Made by a program: the position numbers and the translations under genes
Notes under the pieces: generated by a model
Database searches by the model: none
The model's input: the letters and a program-made list of their open reading frames with translations, nothing else
Told to the model about the DNA's origin: nothing
Shown: positions 59,947-64,000 of the stretch, in pieces
Layout: each line of letters starts with the position of its first letter
How positions within the stretch are numbered: the stretch's first letter is position 1
NCBI RefSeq assembly: GCF_005121165.3
Contig: NZ_CP034413.3
Location: forward strand, 2,604,001-2,668,000
Direction: 5' to 3'
From: Dysosmobacter welbionis
GTDB lineage: Bacteria; Bacillota; Clostridia; Oscillospirales; Oscillospiraceae
Length of the DNA: 64,000 nucleotides

Positions 59947-60100
59947 TTATGTCTTCTGATGAATAAATCTACATTGAAGTTGGCTACCCAAGCAGTAGCA
60001 ACAATTAACTTAAAAGGGAGAAATTTTTTAAGGACCGGATGTGAACACGAATATTTGTGCTGGACGGACCTGAAAATATGCGGGAGTTCAGGCAGTAAAA

Positions 60101-60130
60101 AACCCGTCCCGCCTTTTGGCGGGACGGGTT
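60101..60130 (-). terminator. Terminator of cstA copy 2
   Basis: AACCCGTCCCGCC (60101-60113) pairs with GGCGGGACGGGTT (60118-60130) with a TTTT loop; the minus-strand tail is TTTT. It is nearly the same hairpin as after cstA copy 1. Confidence 0.9.
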
Positions 60131-60152
60131 TGATTTTGGAAGACACTGCAGC

Positions 60153-61670
60153 TTACAGCTTCTGGAGCCGGGCAGCGCGCTTCTTGCCGTACCAGACAAC
60201 GATGCCAACATAGGCCACAGCAGCGCAGACACCGATAATGTAAGCGGGCGTCCAGGGAATATGGAAGCCGATCTGCGCGTTGGCGATGTAGGTCACTGTG
60301 ACGAAGGTGTACCAGGCAGCGGGGATCAGGGGGATCCACACCCACTTGGCCTTGCTGTTCTCGAACATCCACACAGAGATGCCAAGGAATGCGAACAGGG
60401 ACAGGGTCTGGTTGGACCATGCGAAGTAACGCCATAGGGTGTTGAAGCCGCTGGGGCTGCTCTTTGCGAAGACCAGGATCACAGCCACCAGCGCAAAGAT
60501 GATGGCGGACAGGCCCAGGCGCTTGGCCTTGGAGCTCTGGTCGATGTGCAGGGACTCAGAAACAGACAGGCGCAGGGAGCGCAGCGCGGTATCGCCGGAG
60601 GTGATGGGCAGAACAATAACGCCCAGCAGAGCGATGATGCCGCCCACAGGCCCCAGGATATCCTTGCAGATCACGCCGATGGTGCCGGTAGCCAGAGAGG
60701 CATTGACCTCCTGCAGGCCCAGGTTGTACACACCCATGGCGGCGGCGGCCCAGATCATGGCGATGAAGCCCTCGAGGACCATCATATTGTAGAAGGTCAT
60801 GCGGCCCTGCCGCTCGCTCTTCATGGTGCGGGAGATGATAGCGGTCTGCGTGGAGTGGAAGCCGGAGAGAATGCCGCAGGCCACGGTGATGAAGAAGATG
60901 GGGATGAAGTGGTTGGCGTCAAAGTACTGACCATAGCTGAAGGCCGCCTGCTCACCGGTGGCTGCATCAACAGCCCACGCGTCGAACGCGATGCCATGCC
61001 AGTCATCCCACAGGTTCAGCAGGGGATAGCCCTTGACGAACAGGCCGATGAACACACCCACGGCGGAGAACAGCAGGATGGCGCCGAAGATGGGATAAAT
61101 GCGGCCGATGATGGCGTCGATGGGGAACACGGTGGCAATCAGATAGTAGACGAAGATAACACCGTAGATGATCCAGGTGGTGGGATCATTCACCGCGCCG
61201 GAGAAGCCGAAGACCTGGGTGGCGGCGATGTCGCCGGGGGTATAGATGAACACCGCGCCGACCAGCAGCAGCAACACGCTCAGGAAGATGTTATAGACGG
61301 TAAAGACACCCTTGTTGGAGTATCTGCGGACCATGTCCGGCATCTGGGTGCCGCCGTCGCGGAGGCAGATCATGCCGGAGAAATAGTCGTGCATAGCGCC
61401 GCCGATTACGTTGCCGATGGGGATGGTGATGAATGCGATGGGCCCGAACAGGATGCCCTGAATGGGTCCGATGATGGGGCCGGTGCCTGCGATATTCAGC
61501 AGGTTGATGAGGCTGTTCTTCCATCCCCGCATGGGAACGTAGTCCACGCCGTCCTGCTTGGAATAAGCGGGCGTCTCCCGGTCATCGGGGCCGAAGACCT
61601 TTTCGCAGAACTTGCCATAGATGGCTGCGCCTACGAACAAGACCACGAGGCCGATCAAGAAAGTTGCCAT
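60153..61670 (-). CDS. cstA: CstA-family transporter, copy 2
   Basis: A 505-residue paralogue of the gene at 56609. Start MATFLIGLVVLFVGAAIYGK (ATG 61668-61670) with GGAGTGTGTG upstream. Same CstA blocks as copy 1 (GPDDRETPAYSKQDG, NIAGTGPIIGPIQGILFGP, CGILSGFHSTQTAIISRTMK). It differs mainly by a longer loop (WHGIAFDAWAVDAATGEQAA, about residues 236-256). Separated from copy 1 by the AT-rich GHKL-HExxH gene. Two copies suggest different substrates or regulation. Confidence 0.93.
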   Translation of the reverse strand: MATFLIGLVVLFVGAAIYGKFCEKVFGPDDRETPAYSKQDGVDYVPMRGWKNSLINLLNIAGTGPIIGPIQGILFGPIAFITIPIGNVIGGAMHDYFSGMICLRDGGTQMPDMVRRYSNKGVFTVYNIFLSVLLLLVGAVFIYTPGDIAATQVFGFSGAVNDPTTWIIYGVIFVYYLIATVFPIDAIIGRIYPIFGAILLFSAVGVFIGLFVKGYPLLNLWDDWHGIAFDAWAVDAATGEQAAFSYGQYFDANHFIPIFFITVACGILSGFHSTQTAIISRTMKSERQGRMTFYNMMVLEGFIAMIWAAAAMGVYNLGLQEVNASLATGTIGVICKDILGPVGGIIALLGVIVLPITSGDTALRSLRLSVSESLHIDQSSKAKRLGLSAIIFALVAVILVFAKSSPSGFNTLWRYFAWSNQTLSLFAFLGISVWMFENSKAKWVWIPLIPAAWYTFVTVTYIANAQIGFHIPWTPAYIIGVCAAVAYVGIVVWYGKKRAARLQKL

Positions 61671-61851
61671 AAAAACACACACTCCTTTTCCTTAACCCGC
61701 GGCCAGGTCCTCGATTTGGACACGCGGGCTTCTGGCTATAAGCATAGCAGATTTTTGGCCGCATAAGCGTTAAAAAATAGTTCACGGAAATTAAGATGTC
61801 GCTAAGAAAACGACAGCCTTATCAAGAATGCGCTTACTTTTGGGGAGCGAT

Positions 61852-61897
61852 GCACAAAAAGCGCATGAAGAAGCCCGGTTGGGAGCTCTTCATGCGC
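61852..61897 (-). terminator. Terminator of the KdpDE-like operon
   Basis: GCGCATGAAGA (61861-61871) pairs with TCTTCATGCGC (61887-61897); on the minus strand TTTTTGTGC follows. Confidence 0.8.
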
Positions 61898-61918
61898 CTG
61901 TGCGGACGGCGGAGCGGA

Positions 61919-62626
61919 TCAGCTGCCCTCCGCCATGCGGTAGCCGACGCCCATCTCTGTGAAGAGATACTCCGGCTCGGCGGGATTTTTTTCGATCTTC
62001 CGGCGGATGTTGGCCATGTTTACCCGGAGAATCTGGTTGTCGCCGCTGGCCCGGGGGCCCCACAGCTCCTTGATGATGAAATCATACGTCAGAACCTTGC
62101 CAGCGTATTTGCCCAGCAGGGCCACGATGCGGAACTCGCTGAGGGTGAGGTGGACATTCTCACCGCGGACACGGACCTGGTGCTTATTGTAGTCGATGAC
62201 CAGTTCTCCCACTGTATAGGTGCCGTTCCGGGCGATTTCGTCATTACCGGAGATGGTGCGGGTGTGGCGGATCGCGGTGCGGACCCGGGCCAGGAGTTCG
62301 TCCGTGCCGAAGGGCTTGGTGAGGTAGTCATCCGCCCCCAGATCCAATGCGGCGACCTTGTCCCGCTCATGGGAGCGGGCGGAGACCACCACCACCGGCA
62401 GGCTGGACCAGCTGCGCAGGCTGCGGAGGATGTCCAGACCATCCATGTCCGGCAGGCCGAGGTCCAGAATGACCAGGTCGGGACAGTGGGAGGAGATCAT
62501 GGAAAGCGCCTCCTCGCCGGTCTGGGCCTGCATGGCTTCATAGCCGTTGTTGTTGAGGACCGTGGAAATGAAGTGCGAGATGCTCTTCTCGTCCTCAATT
62601 ACCAGAATTTTTTCACGAATCGTCAT
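61919..62626 (-). CDS. kdpE: KdpE-like OmpR-family response regulator
   Basis: A 235-residue regulator. Receiver: KILVIEDEKSISHFISTVLN, phospho-acceptor in DLVILDLGLPDMDG, VVVSARSHERDKVAALDLGA. The winged helix has VHLTLSEFRIVALLGKYAGKVLTYDFIIKELWG and ends YLFTEMGVGYRMAEGS, both strongly KdpE-like. The start overlaps the kinase stop. No kdpFABC genes are in the window, so it probably acts on other potassium or osmotic genes (inference). Confidence 0.92.
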   Translation of the reverse strand: MTIREKILVIEDEKSISHFISTVLNNNGYEAMQAQTGEEALSMISSHCPDLVILDLGLPDMDGLDILRSLRSWSSLPVVVVSARSHERDKVAALDLGADDYLTKPFGTDELLARVRTAIRHTRTISGNDEIARNGTYTVGELVIDYNKHQVRVRGENVHLTLSEFRIVALLGKYAGKVLTYDFIIKELWGPRASGDNQILRVNMANIRRKIEKNPAEPEYLFTEMGVGYRMAEGS

Positions 62627-63705
62627 GATACTTCCTCCTTAGTGAGCGGCAGGCAGAAGGAAAATTCCGCCCCGGACTCCAGATTTTTTGCTTCCAATGT
62701 GCCGCCGTGGGCACGGATGATAGCCATGCAGACCGATAGGCCCAACCCCATGTTCCGCTTTCCGTCGCCGGGGGACGAGTCCTCACAGCGAAGCGCACCG
62801 CTGAACAGGGTGTGCAGTTTCTGGGGGGGAATGCCCTGGCCGTTGTCCTGCACGTAAAAGCGGGCCCAGGGGCCATCCCGCTGCGCGGACAGGGCGATGT
62901 GCGTGGTGGTTCCGCCGTGGAACACGGCGTTCTCCATCAGATTGGACAGGACCTGCATGATGAGGATGGCGTCCATGGGGACCAGGAGCAGCTCATCCGG
63001 CACGTGGACCTCCACGGACACGGCGGGAAACCGTTTTCGGAATTTGCGGACCGCCTCGTCCAGGACTTCCTCCGCAGCCTCCGGCTCCTTGGTGATTTTG
63101 GCCGATTCGTTGCCGATCCGGGTGATGGAGAGCAGATTTTCCACCACGCGGATGAGCCACTGGGCGTCATCCCGCACATCCACCAGAAGGGACTGCTGTT
63201 CGGCCGGGGAGAGGGCGGGATTTTCCAAAATGGCGGAGGTGGCACCCATGATAGAGGTCAGAGGGGTGCGAATGTCGTGGGAGACGGAGCGGAGCAGATC
63301 CGCCCGCATCTTCACCTTTTCGTTTTCCATCCGGAGGCGGTCCTGCTCCTTGGTCTTGGTGGTCAGGGTGCTGGTGACCAGCGAGACCACCAGAAAGGTG
63401 AACATTGTCAGCGGATAGCCGGAAATGGTGAAGTTAAACGCCATATAGGGATATGTAAACACATAGTTGACGCCGATGACACCCAGCACCGCCGCAATCA
63501 GCCCGAAGAGATATCCGCTGGTGAAGCGGGAGATCAGGAGCACGGCCAGCACATAGACCGGAGAGGCAAAGCCGTCGATGGTGTCCGCCGTCTGGTGCAG
63601 AAGGGCGCAGGCCCCCGTGGCGCATAGAAGAATGGCGGCGGAGACCAGAAGGTCGCGCCAGGAGAAGGAAAAGGTACGCTTCAAACTGGAACGGGTGATC
63701 TTCAC
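62623..63705 (-). CDS. kdpD: KdpD-like sensor histidine kinase lacking the KdpD/Usp input domain
   Basis: A 360-residue kinase. It keeps the DUF4118 four-helix membrane block (about residues 17-110; SPVYVLAVLLISRFTSGYLF, VNYVFTYPYMAFNFTISGYP) and the kinase core (H-box SVSHDIRTPLTSIMGATSAI, N-box NLMENAVFHGG, G1 DNGQGIPP, G2 GLGLSVCMAIIRAHGG). It lacks the N-terminal KdpD sensor and Usp domains found in the E. coli protein. The start ATG (63703-63705) has AAGGAGGACC upstream. Truncated KdpD forms like this are common in Firmicutes. Confidence 0.9.
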   Translation of the reverse strand: MKITRSSLKRTFSFSWRDLLVSAAILLCATGACALLHQTADTIDGFASPVYVLAVLLISRFTSGYLFGLIAAVLGVIGVNYVFTYPYMAFNFTISGYPLTMFTFLVVSLVTSTLTTKTKEQDRLRMENEKVKMRADLLRSVSHDIRTPLTSIMGATSAILENPALSPAEQQSLLVDVRDDAQWLIRVVENLLSITRIGNESAKITKEPEAAEEVLDEAVRKFRKRFPAVSVEVHVPDELLLVPMDAILIMQVLSNLMENAVFHGGTTTHIALSAQRDGPWARFYVQDNGQGIPPQKLHTLFSGALRCEDSSPGDGKRNMGLGLSVCMAIIRAHGGTLEAKNLESGAEFSFCLPLTKEEVS

Positions 63706-63925
63706 AGCAGGTCCTCCTTACATCTGTGGGGCTTGAAACATTATTATAGCAGAAAGAGGTGTTAAGATTCCACTAAAAAACGTTAAAGAACATAGGCGGG
63801 AAACCTGTGGATTTTTGCATACGTTTAACAAGCCCCAAATGGACCTTGTCAGCGGTTGAACGACGGAATGCGTATAATAATGGATGGCAGGGAGCTGCCG
63901 AAAAACAAAAGGAGTGTGTATCAGT
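63706..63925. promoter_or_regulatory. Divergent promoter region, kdpDE-like genes and next gene
   Basis: A TATAAT for the minus-strand kdpDE genes lies at 63743-63748, without a good -35. A TATAAT for the rightward gene lies at 63873-63878, also without a clear -35. Weak -35 elements on both sides suggest activator control. AACGTTAA and ACGTTTAAC words sit between them. Confidence 0.45.
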
Positions 63926-64000
63926 ATGGAGGAAAGACTCAAAACATATCTGCGGCCGGGAGAGCAGGTCCGCTGGCAGGGCCGTCCCGCCCCGTTTTCG
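63926..64000 (+). CDS. N-terminus of a protein cut by the window edge
   Basis: An ATG at 63926 with GGAGTG upstream opens a frame to the window end. The first 25 residues (MEERLKTYLRPGEQVRWQGR then PAPFS) resemble the start of membrane-linked PH-like or DUF proteins that begin with a LxPGExxxWxGRP motif. Too short to classify. Confidence 0.6.
   Translation, partial: MEERLKTYLRPGEQVRWQGRPAPFS

Overview
The window looks like a chromosome segment of a high-GC member of the Clostridia, most likely the Oscillospiraceae (Flavonifractor/Lawsonibacter/Dysosmobacter-like gut bacteria). The basis is dense GC-rich coding with strong AGGAGG-type ribosome sites and sigma-A promoters, Firmicutes-type families (BceAB-like exporters, LytTR regulator, XpaC/TelA pair, DUF1934, a vanG-type cluster) and a SleL-like LysM/GH18 enzyme that suggests a spore former. 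Taxonomy is inference from gene content; no rRNA or tRNA gene was seen.

Layout. 1-2.7 kb: fatty-acid operon acpP-accB-accC-accD (minus), with a palindromic operator over its start site. 3.3-6.2 kb: potassium uptake trkA-trkH. 6.7-8.1 kb: two 5'-truncated, frameshifted fragments (FAH-family hydrolase and a sigma54-activator-like regulator) that abut head to head. 8.2-14.1 kb: FtsX-type ABC exporter, TraX-like membrane protein, and a divergent LytTR regulator/GHKL kinase pair with a recognisable LytTR site. 14.2-25.5 kb: housekeeping and transport genes (VOC protein, BrnQ, DUF4358 lipoprotein, DUF362 ferredoxin protein, MurI, DUF1934, ArgS, GNAT, AzlCD, a lipoprotein, a DUF6512-like protein). 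25.7-29.2 kb: XpaC-TelA-TPM envelope/stress operon. 29.4-36.5 kb: Gfo/Idh/MocA dehydrogenase, a BceRSAB-like module, ferritin. 36.8-38.8 kb: ktrB-ktrA. 38.9-43.6 kb: vanG-type cluster vanR-vanS-vanG-vanXY-vanT, with VanT reduced to its membrane domain. 43.7-46.2 kb: MerR regulator with a carboxymuconolactone decarboxylase-like protein, and the LysM/GH18 enzyme. 46.4-55.7 kb: ten-gene Mrp/Mbh-type cation/proton antiporter operon with a structured leader RNA and four antiporter-type subunits. 55.8-61.7 kb: ZIP transporter and two paralogous cstA genes separated by an AT-rich island with one ATPase-metallopeptidase-like gene. 61.9-63.7 kb: KdpDE-like two-component system without kdpFABC. The right edge cuts a new plus-strand gene.

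The theme is cation homeostasis (TrkAH, KtrAB, KdpDE, Mrp antiporter, ZIP) plus cell-envelope stress (vanG cluster, BceRSAB-like module, TelA/XpaC). A striking technical feature is that eight reading frames are each broken by the loss of one base in a short G/C run (6744-6748, 7314-7317, 10939-10942, 21036-21040, 37357-37360, 39215-39218, 44321-44325, 55164-55169). At least six of these lie in otherwise intact genes, including essential argS, so they look like uncorrected long-read errors rather than true pseudogenes. Coordinates for those genes span the whole restored frame.
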